Positions 47,847-59,968 of a stretch of DNA of 64,000 nt are shown piece by piece; the stretch's first letter is position 1; the number at the start of each line of letters is the position of its first letter. Location of the stretch: contig JAFMSR010000001.1 in assembly GCA_022818135.1 (NCBI GenBank), positions 5,433,663 through 5,497,662 on the forward strand. Direction: 5' to 3'. The notes under the pieces were generated by a model, which searched no databases, was not told where the DNA came from, and saw only the letters and a list, made by a program, of their open reading frames with translations. The stretch is from Saxidomus purpurata. Its lineage: Eukaryota; Mollusca; Bivalvia; Venerida; Veneridae. Made by a program: the position numbers and the translations under genes.

Positions 47847-47882
47847 TCCCGTAAAACGAAAAATAAAAAAACTCTGGCCTAA

Positions 47883-48356
47883 TATATTTAACTTTATAAT
47901 GTGACTGCTGTATTGTAATGCAATTCTATGAAACCCACGAGACAATTGCAATAATTGAATAAAATTGTTTTATTTGTAAGCTGCAGACTAACTGTGAGAA
48001 GCTTCTGATCTCATCTTAAGAGTTGACAAGAAACAACAATTTTAGATCGATACCGCGCTAATATAGAGGTATGATGGGTAACACTGTTGGATGGAATCAT
48101 TGATCATCAACTACATACGTGGAATTATCTCAAAGTTCAATCGCTTCATTCCTTCCCGGTGTCCTGTTGATCATAAATGACAGACGACCATCATAAATAA
48201 AATTAATTACCCCATGTTCATTTGCATAAGCTGCGGTCAGAGCCTCAATTGATCTTTCACAACCTTCGTCGCAATAACGATGCGGCCATAACATTACCAT
48301 TGCCCTCATAGAACCGCGAACGAAGCAATTATATTACGATTGATAAGTGTCTAATA
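47883..48356. other. No gene or repeat recognised
   Basis: Unremarkable AT-rich sequence up to repeat C. Confidence 0.3.
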
Positions 48357-48665
48357 TGATGGAACAATCGCCATTTGACGTTTGGTTTCACAATTGAGTT
48401 GGCATGGAATTCGTTTACGGAAAATAATTACATGATGAAGGTGTCAGTTTTCATAACTTCCATGCTCATTAGTCTTGAAACGCTGAATCGTACGGCAGCA
48501 CATGGTACGCTTGGAATATCGATGATAAAGGAAATTGAAAATGACGATTCTCTTCATTACGAACCAACTGTGCTGTTTGTGAACATTCACTTAAAGGAAA
48601 TCATCGGTTTATTCTTCTATCAATGTTTGCTTGGTATACAACCCTTTGTTTCTTTTCTACTTTGA
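48357..48665 (+). repeat. Dispersed repeat C, copy 2
   Basis: Matches 22706-22940. A 96-codon frame (48375-48665) is open here but not in the other copy; it has no recognised domain, so I treat it as repeat. Confidence 0.55.
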
Positions 48666-49285
48666 CCGATAATTCTAAACAAGGTAAAGTAATAAAGGAA
48701 CTCGATGTCAAGGGTGAAACAGTTAACAAAAATTTGGCTTCTCTTTACCGTTTTACGTTCATTACTAATCTTGTAAAAGTAAATGGTACATGAGCATTAA
48801 TTTTATAGTAGTTTGACAGTGAGTGCCCGCTTTTTGATATATCTTATATAGCGTAGCGGTAGACCCTTGAGAGTTATTCTCCATGTATTCAGGAAACGAT
48901 GACCTTGGTTTTGTAGTGTATTATTTACAGTTTACAGATATTACCTGATGTAAATATCAATATCAGACTCTATATACCTAACGTATGTGACATTTCCTGA
49001 GACAGATGGCCAAGGTGAGTATAACAAACTGTAGGTCTTTGTTTAAATCATCAGACAGTATGATTAATTGTACAACTATGACAAATATCACTGTTAAGCA
49101 CGCAGTTAACAGTTGTTAATATACTAGTACCCTTTGTTCTGTCAAAGACGAAGAATAATTATTGACATTAACACTGGATTCATTAAGAAGCGCCTATCCA
49201 TAGCTATGAATAAACGGTATGTTGTCACCATATCGATGCTCAAAATTGAAATTTCATCATATTCCTCGAAAGGAGGAAGTAAAAT
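48666..49285. other. No gene or repeat recognised
   Basis: Nothing supported. Confidence 0.3.
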
Positions 49286-49289
49286 CTAC

Positions 49290-50657
49290 ATATACTCAAA
49301 TATTTGAAGAGGTCTTTAAATATTTGGAGAGCTCTTCAAATAATATTAGAGGTCTCAATTTCAATTAGAGATATCTCCAAATAATTATAGCGCGCAAAAA
49401 TTGTAATAGAGAGGTCTTTAAATAATTGGAGAGCTCTCTAATTCAATTATTGATATCAAAAATTGATTTAAAGCGCGCAATAAATTAATTGAAGACCTCT
49501 CCAATTCAATTGAAGATATCAAAAATTAAGGTGTATTTCAGCTGTTTTTAAGAGCTCTGTAATTGAATTGAAGAGGTCTCTAATTGATTTGAAGACCTCT
49601 GTAATTGTTTTATAGCGCGCTACAAATTAATTTATAGAGGTCTTGAATTCAATTAGAGACCTCTCTAAATCTATTTGAGCGCAGTGAAATTCAATTTTAG
49701 ATATCTTGAAATCGATGTTAATACATGCCAAATCTACATATACTGAAGTATTTAAAGAGGTCTTTAAATATTTGGAGAGCTCTGAAAAATATTTGGAGAG
49801 GTCTACAAATTAATTAAAGACATCAAAAATTCGCTTGTAGCGCGGTTTAAATCCATTGATTTAGATACATCTATAATTCAATTGAAGAGGTCTCCAATTG
49901 AATTAGAGACCTCTATAATTGTTTTACAGCACGCAAGAAATGAATTAATGATATCAAAAATTTATTTAGAGAGGTCTCTTATTCATTTATACCGCGCTTC
50001 AATATAATCCATGTACAACCTTGAAATAGAGAGCTCTCAAATAAAACAATTGAAGCGCGGTACAATTCAATTATATACCTCTCAAAATCAATTTCTGATA
50101 TCATTAATTCATTTCTTGCGCGCTATAAAACAATTATAGAGGTCTACAATTTAAATGGAGACCTCTTCAATTGAATTATAGATGTCTCCAAATTAATGGA
50201 TTTAAACCGCGCTACAAACGAATTTTTGATATCAAAAATTGATTTATAGACCTATTCAAATATTTTACAGAGCTCTCCAAATATTTGAAGACCTCTTCAA
50301 ATAATTGAGTATATGTAAATTTGGTATGAATTCAAGACATCTAAAATTGAATTTCACCGCGCTCAAATTGATTTAGACAGGTCTCTAATTGAATTCAAGA
50401 CCTCTATAAATTAATTTGTAGCGCGCTATAAAACAATTACAGAGGTCTTCAAATCAATTAGAGACCTCTTCAATTCAATTACAGAGCTCTTAAAAACAGC
50501 TGAAATACACCTTAATTTTTTATATCTTCAATTGAATTGGAGAGGTCTTCAATTAATTTATTGCGCGCTTTAAATCAATTTTTGATATCAATAATTGAAT
50601 TAGAGAGCTCTCCAATTATTTAAAGACCTCTTCAAATATTTGAGTATATGTAGATTT
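49290..50657. mobile_element. Giant palindrome FB3 made of 20-21-bp units
   Basis: Inverted ends 'aaatctacatatactcaaat' and its inverse at the right; arms of about 0.6-0.7 kb meet near 50020. Hexamers GAGGTC/GACCTC, GAGCTC, GATATC and GCGCGC recur every 20-21 bp, separated by AT-rich spacers (for example GATATC-GCGCGC-GACCTC-GATATC at exactly 21-bp steps around 49450-49520). The terminal motif recurs internally at about 49728 and 50310, so each arm is itself a duplicated module. The left arm has about 120 bp not found in the right. No clear target duplication and no frame. Confidence 0.8.
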
Positions 50658-50949
50658 GGCGTTCCATATGCTAAAGGTGTTGTAAAGCATATTAAATTTG
50701 CAACGCGGTCTACGGCTGTTTAACATAGTTCGAGAAGCTAGGTTCAAGAACTCGATGAAACACATCTGTATAATTTCTAGCACCTAGAGTCCTACACAAT
50801 GACAATTGTTCAAAATGGGGACAACAAAACCTTCCGTAGCCTTGTTGGTATACAGAAGATACAGACATACCACGCAACCAAGCGTTTAATAGTACACGTT
50901 TTGATACAAAATCATAACACTACAATATTTATAGCTTCATGAGCAGGCA

Positions 50950-51188
50950 TTAAGTTGCCGTTGAAAAAAGAAAAATTCAAAAATGATGTACTAATACAAT
51001 GTACATAAATATAAAACAAAAGCTATAACCAATAATAAAAGTAATAATCTAGGTAGGAATTTGCAAAAATCGATAAAAAATGCTGGTTGTATGGAACCGC
51101 TACATTATATGTTTATATTAGAACTTCAAAAGCGTTTGCAACGCCTTATTATTTGTTGGCGTATTATTTCAAATCTACATATATACCT
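50950..51188 (+). repeat. Family A MITE, both ends missing
   Basis: Interior of A from 'gttgccgttgaaaaaagaa' through 'aaaagcgtttgcaacgcctt' to 'tcaaatctacatatatacct'. Confidence 0.6.
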
Positions 51189-53379
51189 ATACCACGGGTG
51201 GTGAACAAAAATGTCACGTGACCCCAAATGCAAACGTCGGGTGCAAATTTCGAGGAATTTACACCGACTTAGGTATGTTTTTACCGATTTTTTTGTTATA
51301 CTTTAGAGTTGATTAAAGAGACCTAGCGCAAAAAAGAATGCATTAAATTGTCTCTACCGATGTATTGATCACCATACACATATGTATGGTTTCCGAGAAC
51401 AATTTTGTACAGAGATGCAAAAATACGTAGCTAACTCATAAAATGTAAGTGATCGAGATCAAAAGCCATCAGTTTTTCACATTTATGTATTTCGATTGTT
51501 CATCAATGTTTCTAATGTGTTATAGGGCTATTGTTTGCGATTTATTTTATATAAAAAGTGGACTTCATTAAGAATTTCATATTTGGCAAACGCCGGTTGG
51601 CGTTTTTATGATGCAAACGTACGTAGGCTTACTAAATGACGAACGCACTAACGTTCATTCAAAAAATAAAATATGCTTAATTGACGATGTAAACTATAAG
51701 TCATCGACATTAAGATTGTTATTGTCTTTTTCAGATGTCACCTGTTTGCCGTGTTTGTGGAAATGTGTTCAAAAGGACATGCTTATTTACCTGTATTTGG
51801 ATAATTTGATGTGGTTCAACAGTGTCTGCAGCTTTCAAAAACTGTTCTGCTACAAATATATTTGAAAACACGTTAACATCGTAATATCTGAGTAGGCTAT
51901 TGAACATCTGCCAATGACGTTGTCAACAAAGAGCTGAGAGGATGACATAGCCCAGTAACAGTTAATTCGAGGGAGGCACTGTGTTGGACAGTGATATAAC
52001 AGTATGACTCAGTCTCAAAGCACTAAAACAGATTTAGTCCGTCCTGCAAGAATTTTAATTTGAAGTGCAGAAGGTTGAAATTACATTCCTGGAGTACTAT
52101 TACGCAAGATGAATTAAACTGGCGAAGTTGGATGACACAGAACATACCATCAACAGTTCGGACGCACGGCCAGTACAGCAACAGAAACGCCGAGCCAAGC
52201 TTTGTTTTATGTGAAGAGGAGACTAAACCAAAATTGATGTTATTGTTATTCAAGAGTCTAAGTTACATCCTTTGCTCAGTGTTTTTACATGAAACAGTAG
52301 TGCAGTACTAAGAGCAAGCTTTGGGAGTCACTCGCAAGATCTGAAGGCACCCCTTGATATATTCCGACAATATCGATTGAAACTAAAACGAAAGACATAC
52401 ATTTTAATTACCAGAGAATTAGTGTTCCTTAGGTGAAAGATATCTAAAGATAACCTTCAAATTACTGAAAAATTTATTAAATCAATGCGAAACCTGCCTG
52501 CTACAACTAAATGAAAATAATTTGAAAGATCTTGGATTCGTTTTATTATCACCAATCATTTGTTATTATGTTCGTAAAATTCAATTGGTCGCAAAAACCC
52601 ACTAATCTCAATGGTTTATCCAGTAACACCAAATTATAATTTTTCTGTTTCCAAAACACTACTTTACTGTTCATGTATACTATTCGAGATACCTCGTCAT
52701 TGTCCGTTACCCATTAAACGTCATAACGCATACTAAAGAAAGACTCAATGGATATCGATGATAAATGGCAGTTCGCTGTATTGGCATTTTGTGGCCAATA
52801 GACCTTATTGATGATAACTGTTCTTCATAAAACATGCATTTTACAATTATTGCATGTTCGTAGTTTTATAACTTTTAGGAGAATTACTCCTTCTGAAAAG
52901 TGTCTCAATTTCTGCATTGATCATAGAAAATTCCTGACTCGTATCGGTAGTTTCATTAGACAAAATATTCCCACAATAAGCTTTTTGAGTAGTCGCTGTG
53001 ACTGTCATTTATTGCACGCGTTAAAAAAACAAACGCAACATATTTATCAAGCACAATAAAGAATTTTGGCATTATCTGTTTTGTAATAAATCATGCCTTT
53101 AATATCAACTTACAACGCTATGTATAATTCGTTTTTGTTTGAAAATAAATAAACAGGAAGCTTCACTCCAATCTTATTTTCTACATTATTTTAACTGTAA
53201 AATGTGAAATATTATTTGTAAATATGACAGAAAAATATCGATATAAAGCTATTATCTTTCTACTCTGTCCGGCTATCAAAGTCAAGAAAATAGTTGAAAT
53301 TGCTCAAATGTGTAACAACATAAAAGGGCATTATTTTGCTGAATAAGGCAATGGTTTAAACGTGTTATTTTTACATCAT
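51189..53379. other. No gene supported; weak splice-like signals
   Basis: 'aaaATGTCACGTGACCCC' at about 51209 opens about 20 codons up to a donor-like 'TTAG|gtatgt', and 'tttttcag|ATGTCACC' at 51735 opens CRVCGNVFKRTC, but the two do not form a convincing gene. Frames at 51608-51865, 52060-52311 and 52808-53059 are not recognised. Confidence 0.25.
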
Positions 53380-53389
53380 GACTATAGTC

Positions 53390-53770
53390 TTCGATCTTTT
53401 CTTGTTTCTTTAATAACAAGATAAACACTAGACAGATGATATGTTTCTGATCTAAACGGCCGAAATTGCGATTGCGAAAATCTAATAAGAAGTCTATACA
53501 GCACACAAAATAACAAAGAAAAAGCGATTTCAGCGTCTTGTTTCGTGTTCGATATCGGTTCCTATGTAATTTCAGTGTGTGATTATTTCCAATCTCTATA
53601 ACTGATTGAATGGCTTATAAAATACAGTAATAAAATCCTCATATCAACGCACAATCTTGTAAAAAGACACGTTCGGTGAATAGAAGATCAGTATTACTTG
53701 GATATTACGACATTCGTCTAGAATTTATGATACACAGGACATAGATTAGTACAACTGAAATCACTCCTAA
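53390..53770 (+). repeat. Dispersed repeat H, 5' part only
   Basis: Matches 33615-33990; the remainder of H is absent. Confidence 0.6.
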
Positions 53771-54381
53771 GTTTGGTCATTTTACATTAATTATAGAGAC
53801 ATTCTGTTGAGAAGTTCAAGCAAGTGTCAATGCGACGAGAGCGCACAATATAAAGCCAGTTAAGCACTGCAGTATACAATGTAAAAGGTGCGTTTTTAAT
53901 TTGACCGTTTGACTGTAGTTCCATGAAAACCTTCTAAAGGTTCTAGTATATACAGAGCTGACAACAGACCGACCGATACACGGACTGCTATGTACTTTGT
54001 TCGGATTACTCGTCCAATACTTTGTATGTAGTTAGATGTTCACCGAATTTATTTCAAACTTTCATTCTGATAATTATCTCGTAAATGTATAGTATTTTAC
54101 CTCTCTAATTTATGACATTACTTTTTAGTTCATGTACAGAGCACGTGATCTGGTCACGCAGACTTAAGGACAGGGTCACAACGTCAAAGATTTGACATTG
54201 TCTGCTCAGTTTTCCCACATGCTTTAAATGAAACTCAAGTCAAATAATCACATTTAAAGTCAAGAACACTGGTTAGGGTCATCAAGGACAACGGTTAGGG
54301 TTTGAGTTGTGTTCTCAGTTTGTCCTAAACCGCTTGATGGATTTGAATGAAACTTCGGATGTTAACCTCAAATTATTTGCC
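53771..54381. other. No gene; 'ggtcaaggacaac' type repeats
   Basis: 54150-54380 has the 'gacagggtcacaacg / aatgaaact' style of bivalve dispersed repeats; nothing further. Confidence 0.3.
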
Positions 54382-54707
54382 TTAAAGCTGCTCGCTCTCA
54401 GTTACCGTTGAACAAAAAATATTTTTTTTAATTGATATACTTATACATAGGCTAGAATCAAAATTCAAGCAAAACTCTAGGTAGGAATTTGCAGAAATCG
54501 ATTGAAAATGTCGGTTACACGGCACCGCTACACTATATGTTTCTATTGAAATTTCAATTAGGTAGCGTATTATTTGAAATTTAGAGATATACGTGACAGG
54601 AATTTATACTGGGGCCTTTTTATATGATTATGTTCTTGAATACGTTATTTAAATACAGTTTGAAGAACTTTATTTTTTTACCAAAATCTGAGAGCGAGCA
54701 GCTTTAA
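54382..54707 (+). repeat. Family A MITE, full copy
   Basis: TTAA-AGCTGCTCGCTCTCAG and CTGAGAGCGAGCAGCT-TTAA, perfect 16-bp ends; the central 'gcgtttgcaacgc' palindrome is deleted. Confidence 0.8.
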
Positions 54708-55855
54708 GAATCCATGTTGATCACATCTAAGAGAAAGCCACACTCCTTTAATGTTCATATTTGCGGCGTCGGAGATCTTTGTGGCTGCCTTGTTCATTTT
54801 TTTTTCAATCCATTATACTTTATAGCAGTGCACATAATTAAACGCGTTTTCATATCCACTCAAGGAAATTGTTTCGATTGGTCTGATATCTGATCAAACT
54901 ACTGATTGCTTTTGTAAACATAATGCCTACCCTTTATTTGCAAAATACTGGGGTTTTAGTAACTGTCCATAAATCACCATGCAATGGCTACATAAACGCA
55001 AGTGCCTCATGAACAAAATAAAAACATAAAAATCTCGAATTGTTTGAACATCCATAATTTAAAACATTTGATTCCATTTTTATACTCAGTTACTGCTTTT
55101 CATTTAAGTATTTTCCCTTACATATCATAACAAGCAATTCCTGTCTGTAAAATGGGACACTGAAATGGTGATAAATATCGTATGAAAAATAATCTTCTTT
55201 CGTCACAGATGGAAAATAATCTGATTACGTCTTAAGACTTATTCTCAGAAGTAATAATTTATTTAAAGCACGGAGTTTCTGCACGCATATGATGACTGTG
55301 TGCCTTCAATGGATATGCAAAGGGTTATGAAATTTTATATGATATTATACATGTAACCAAATTTCAGTTGAACGTTGTTTCGATTTACAAAGTTTTATAC
55401 ATTTCACATGAAGATCTTCTTCACCGCCAGTATCCCAATGCAAAATTACTCCACATAGGAAAAATGTAACAAAATGGCATGAAGCCGAGAATGACTTTGA
55501 ATGTCACTGAAATTGTGTTATTGGAGATAGTACATCGAGTCGATGTGCAGAGCGCAATTTCAGTCATTGTGACAGGAACAAGAAGCAGACGCTCCAAAGT
55601 AAAAAAATGGTAATGACATTTTGAGAAATACTAGTTTCATAAAGTGAAAACATGTCTATGCACAACCCACAAGTTTACATAATGTTTCTTTCACTTTTTA
55701 TTGCATACAATACTTCACAGCGTCTGTGTCCAAATGAACTCTAATGTTTAATTAAACAACAATGTCCAGATCAATTCATAAAACTAGGTGGATGTTCAGT
55801 AGAACCTCTAACACTTTGTCAGAAGAACATATAGTTTCGTGACAAAATTGAAGTA
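54708..55855. other. No gene or repeat recognised
   Basis: Nothing supported. Confidence 0.3.
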
Positions 55856-56846
55856 CAACAAGAGCTGTCCCTCCCAAGTGACGAATGCCCCCGAAAGAGG
55901 TGCCTCACAGTCTGTGTCCTCTCCATGTGCTCAATAAATGTGCTATGTAATTTTAAAATCCTTCCATGCATGACAGAGTAATCATGCATACAGTATTCCA
56001 TTACTTTAAACACTAAGTGTGACCTTGACCTTTGAGGTAGGGACTTGGGTCTTGCACGCGACACATCCGCTTGATGTGCTAGACATTTGTGCACAGTTAT
56101 TTTAAAATCCTTCAAAGCATAATAAAGTTATAGTCCGGACACAAATGTATGCATATATACAGGATTCCATTACCTATAAACTCTAAGTGTGACCTTTGAC
56201 CTTTGTGGTAGGGATGTGGGTCATGCACGCGACACGTCGTCTTGATGTGCTAGACTTTGTGCCAAATTATTTTAAAATCCTTCAAGGCATGGCAAAGTTA
56301 CGTCCGGACACGAATGTGTGCTATATGCTTTATAGAGGAATCCATTACCTTCAAACTCTAAGTATGACCTTGACCTTTGAGCTAGGGACGTGGGTCTTGC
56401 CGCGACACGTCGTCTTGATGTGCTAGACATTTGTGCCAAGTTATTTTAAAATCCTTTAATGCATGACAAAGTTACAGTCCGGACACGAATGTGTGCATAT
56501 ATGCTTTATGGAGGAATCCATTACCTTCAAACTCTAAGTATGACCTTGACCTTTGAGCTAGGGACGTGGGTCTTGCACGCGACACGTCGTCTTGATGTGC
56601 TAGACATGTGTGCCTAGTTATTTTAAAATCCTTCAATGCTGACAAAGTTACAGTCCGGACACGAATGTGTGCATATATAGAGGATTCCATAACCTTCATA
56701 CTCCAAGTGTGACCTTCACCTTTGAGGTAGGGATGTGGGTCTTGCACCGACACGTCGTCTTGATGTGCTAGACATGTGTGCCAAGTTATTTTAAAATCCT
56801 TCAATGCATGACAAAGTTACAGTCCGGACACGAATTTGTAAGTGGG
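55856..56846 (+). repeat. Tandem repeat of about 170-177 bp, five units
   Basis: 'gtgaccttgacctttgaggt' type starts at about 56021, 56191, 56365, 56542 and 56711, each followed by 'gggtcttgcacgcgacac' and 'gttattttaaaatccttca'. Minus-strand frames here translate the repeat. Confidence 0.85.
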
Positions 56847-56936
56847 GACGCACGGACGGACGGACAGACGGACAGACGGACGGACGGACAGACGGACAGA
56901 CGGACAGACGGTCAGACGGACAGACGGACAGACGGT
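56847..56936 (+). repeat. (GGAC/AGAC)n microsatellite
   Basis: Runs of 'ggacggacagacggacag'; Thr/Asp/Arg-rich frames over it are artefacts. Confidence 0.9.
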
Positions 56937-57560
56937 GCGATTTTAATATGCCACCCTTCGGGGGCATAAAAAGGGGCATAACTCTGTCAAATATGACTAT
57001 GACCTACAAAATTCGGCGGCATCACGACTCGTTTGTCATAAGCAATGCAATTTGAAAGTTTGATGAAGAAAACTAACGAAATGGCAAAGTTAAAGCCATC
57101 ATTAAGTTTTCGTGACAAAAACTAGTACAAAAAAGGGCATCACTCTTGTCATAAGCAATATAATTTGAAAGTTTGGTGAAGAAATCTTAAAAAATGCAAA
57201 GTTATAGTCAAAATTTAAGTACAAAAAGAGACATACTTCAATTAAATATAACCTTAACCTTCATATTTGGCGGCATCACGACCCTTTTGTCATTATCAAT
57301 GCAATTTGAAAGTTTGATGAAAAACTTTTAAGAGATGGTAAGTTAAAGACAACGTTAAGTTTTCATGAGAAAAACTTGGCATAAATGGGGCATAACTCTG
57401 ACAAATATGACCTTGACATATAAAATGTTATCATAAGCAATATAATTTCAAACTTTGATGTAGAAATGGAAACGTTATAGCCAACGTTAACTTTTTGTGA
57501 CGTACGGACTTGACGGACGGACGGACGGACGGACAAAGAGATCCCTTTCTGAAAGGGCGA
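56937..57560 (+). repeat. Dispersed repeat with (GGAC)n end
   Basis: 'cattgcaatttgaaagtttg'-type blocks recur about every 120 bp, ending in (GGAC)n at 57511-57535 and 'gatccctttctgaaagggcg' with a small hairpin 'cctttctgaaagg'. Confidence 0.6.
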
Positions 57561-57671
57561 CACAAAAACAATGTCGTATATCACCAGATATAAATATTGT
57601 CGAAATGCAATTCAAATCCGCACTGGAGTAAAAAGAATACTCTTGTCCAGTCTGCAGTGAATCGCTTTACC

Positions 57672-58047
57672 TTTAAAGGGGCACTCCCTACACCTAGCAA
57701 ATTATATTCTCAAAACATAGATTATGTGTTCAATGAACGTAAAACGATAAATAAATACAATTTCAAAGAAGAACCTATCTCGAATAGTGGCCTCATTTTA
57801 CCACAACTAATCAACATAGAGGCTTTCTGTAATAAATTGCATTCACCCATTAACTGTACAACAACTACATAGGTTATTGAATGGTTCACGGTACTGCAGT
57901 ATATTTCAAACCGCTGATTTTATCGATAATGACTGGGAATGCATAGCTGAAACTTTTAGGTTAAGTTATAATACTTCCAAAGATTCTATTATTTATGTTT
58001 TGGAGGTTATTTAGTTTGACATCAGTTATAGGGTATGTCCCTTTAAC
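57672..58047 (+). repeat. Family B MITE, full copy
   Basis: TTAA-AGGGGCACTCCCTAC and 'ttatagggtatgtccct'-TTAA. The 91-codon frame at 57597-57872 is mostly this repeat. Confidence 0.8.
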
Positions 58048-58250
58048 AAATCATGTTATAAAAACCTAATAACTAAATCAATTCCGTCGTATGCAATTTG
58101 ATACAACTCCATTTGGAACGTTTCCATTACGAATCACAATAGATCTTAATAGGCAGAAATTCAATCTCTTTTTTTTGACGTTGCAAATGTAATCCGAAAA
58201 ACAACTTACTGATCAAACAACAGTAAACATCATTTATCTGCTGATTTCAG

Positions 58251-58369
58251 AAATATGTCTCTGTATGACGGTAACAGAATTAAAGAAAATTGTGAAAAGG
58301 GAATCACAGCGACGCCGTAAGATAATGGCGGCGCATGTAAATAGTTCGTCCGAAGCAACAAGGACTATT
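58251..58369 (+). CDS. Candidate exon, product unknown
   Basis: Acceptor 'ctgctgatttcag|' and a strong donor 'GGACTATT|gtaagt' bound 119 bp with one frame open throughout: MTVTELKKIVKRESQRRRK, then a Ser/Ala/Thr segment. It could be an internal exon (two leading bases) or a first exon starting at ATG 58265. Lys/Arg-rich, possibly helical; no family recognised and no companion exon found between the surrounding B elements. Confidence 0.35.
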
Positions 58370-58536
58370 GTAAGTTTATTGCGATTAAGCTTAAGCATTT
58401 TCAGCGTAGTACACTTAAACATCAGACAATGTATGTCTGAACAACAGTGTTTCACATGAACGTGAAAAATAATAACCAAAAATAGCTTTCAATATATACA
58501 CACAAATTTTCGTATTCTTCATAGTAAGCTTACATA

Positions 58537-58877
58537 GTTAAAGGGACATACCCTATATAATTGATGCCAAACTAAATAACCTCACGTACATAAATTATAG
58601 AATCTTTAGAAGTTTTAACTATGCATCATTAACGATAAAATCATCGGTTTAAAATATACTGCAGTACCGTAAACTATTCAATAATCTATGTAGAGTTGTT
58701 GTACAATTAATGGGGGGAATGCGATTTATTATAGAAATCCTCTATCTTGATTAATTGTGGTAAAATGAGGCATTTTTCGCCATAGGTTCTTCTTCAACAT
58801 TGTATTTATATATAAGTTTACGTTCATTGAACACAAAGACTAACTGTTTCGAGAATATAATCTGCTAGATGTAGGGA
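58537..58877 (-). repeat. Family B MITE copy, one end decayed
   Basis: TTAA-AGGGACATACCCTATA at the left; ends 'ctgctagatgtaggga' without the final terminus. Confidence 0.7.
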
Positions 58878-59256
58878 AGAAATAACGAAAACAACAATAA
58901 TTGTAACACTGAAACACTTTTAGGATGTCTATAATGAGCTGTTAACAGATACCAGTATTAGTGGTGAATCCAACTAAATGAAGCCAAACAGCATATCAAA
59001 TGCAACATAGTTTTTTCTATAATTATTTTCTCTGTAACAACAGCTAACCTTGTTTGTTAAATTGTGGGAGTAATTTGAAACAGAAATTTAATTTGTACGG
59101 GAAATGATATTGTAATTCAAGTTACAGGGTCGGCTATTTTTGTTTCGAACTGCCTTCCGAAACAGATTGATTTAATTAGATTATTCACAAGGTGAATTGG
59201 GGTCATCACCAACTTTGCTATAAACAAAGTTCATCTGATAGTGTGTAAAAGAGTGA
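58878..59256. other. No gene or repeat recognised
   Basis: Nothing supported. Confidence 0.3.
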
Positions 59257-59435
59257 TGAAGCGTTTGCAACGCTTTTGAATTTGGATGTGTATTATTTGA
59301 AACTTAACAGATATGTGTAACAGGAATTTATACTGAAGCCTTTTTATATGACTATATGTTCTAAGATGCGTTATTTACATACAGTTTTAAAGAACTTGAA
59401 TTTTTTACCAAATTCTGAGAGCGAGCAGCTTTAAA
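59257..59435 (+). repeat. Family A right half
   Basis: From 'gaagcgtttgcaacgctttt' to CTGAGAGCGAGCAGCT-TTAA; that TTAA is also the left TTAA of the following B copy. Confidence 0.7.
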
Positions 59436-59683
59436 GGGACACAACCTATAACTGATGTCAAACTAAATAACCTCCAAAACAAAAAAAAAATAATGAAATA
59501 AATTGTGAACCAACCCCAAACCCCCCCCCCCCCCCCGTCTCTAAAAGCGGTTGAAAATATTGCAGGACCGTACACTATTCAATAATCTATGTAGAGTTGT
59601 TGTTGTACAATTAATGGGTGGATACGATTTATTACAGAAAGCCTCTAAATTGATAAATTGTGGTAAAACGAGGCATTTTTATG
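59431..59683 (-). repeat. Family B MITE, truncated, with poly-C
   Basis: TTAA-AGGGACACAACCTATAAC at the left; a run of 16 C at 59521-59536; stops after 'gtaaaacgaggcattttt'. Confidence 0.65.
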
Positions 59684-59968
59684 CAAAATTGCGTTTTAAA
59701 AAGAGAAATCGACAGTTAATGGTTTAAATGTTTTAAATCAAAAGGTTATTTACGATAAATCGTTAGAAAATTTAAATGGTAATCGAAACATATATACCTG
59801 AATTTTGGGCAATATCTGAATTCACATAAAGAGATTATACATAAAATAAAAATAAAATCTCTTCCTTAATCTGTTATACATAGCATATTGGTGAATTGGT
59901 GAATTTTGTTATATGTAGAGTAACATACGTCAACGCTATATGCGATTTTACATCTGACAAATGTACCC

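Larger units (their letters stand above)
38485..47879 (+). mobile_element. 9.4-kb DNA transposon with DDE-type transposase gene
   Basis: Perfect 33-bp terminal inverted repeats (left 38485-38517 beginning GGCCAGAGTTTTTTTA; right 47847-47879) and TAA on both sides (38482-38484, 47880-47882). Subterminal regions share 'tatttttcgtttta', 'gcgcc' and T-rich tracts. The interior carries one multi-exon gene on the plus strand plus later insertions: tRNA-like tandem units, a CA-repeat element and a tRNA-like fragment. A 3-bp TAA duplication is as in PIF/Harbinger, but the protein does not look like that transposase, so the superfamily is left open. Confidence 0.85.

Noticed and set aside
48375..48665. 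96-codon frame in repeat C
   Set aside because: The second copy (22706-22940) does not keep the frame open.
52023..52311. Frames on both strands near 52.1 kb, possibly a retrotransposon gag remnant
   Set aside because: Protein-like words occur in more than one frame but no motif is identifiable.
56778..57055. Thr/Asp/Gly/Arg-rich frames
   Set aside because: Translation of (GGAC/AGAC)n microsatellite.
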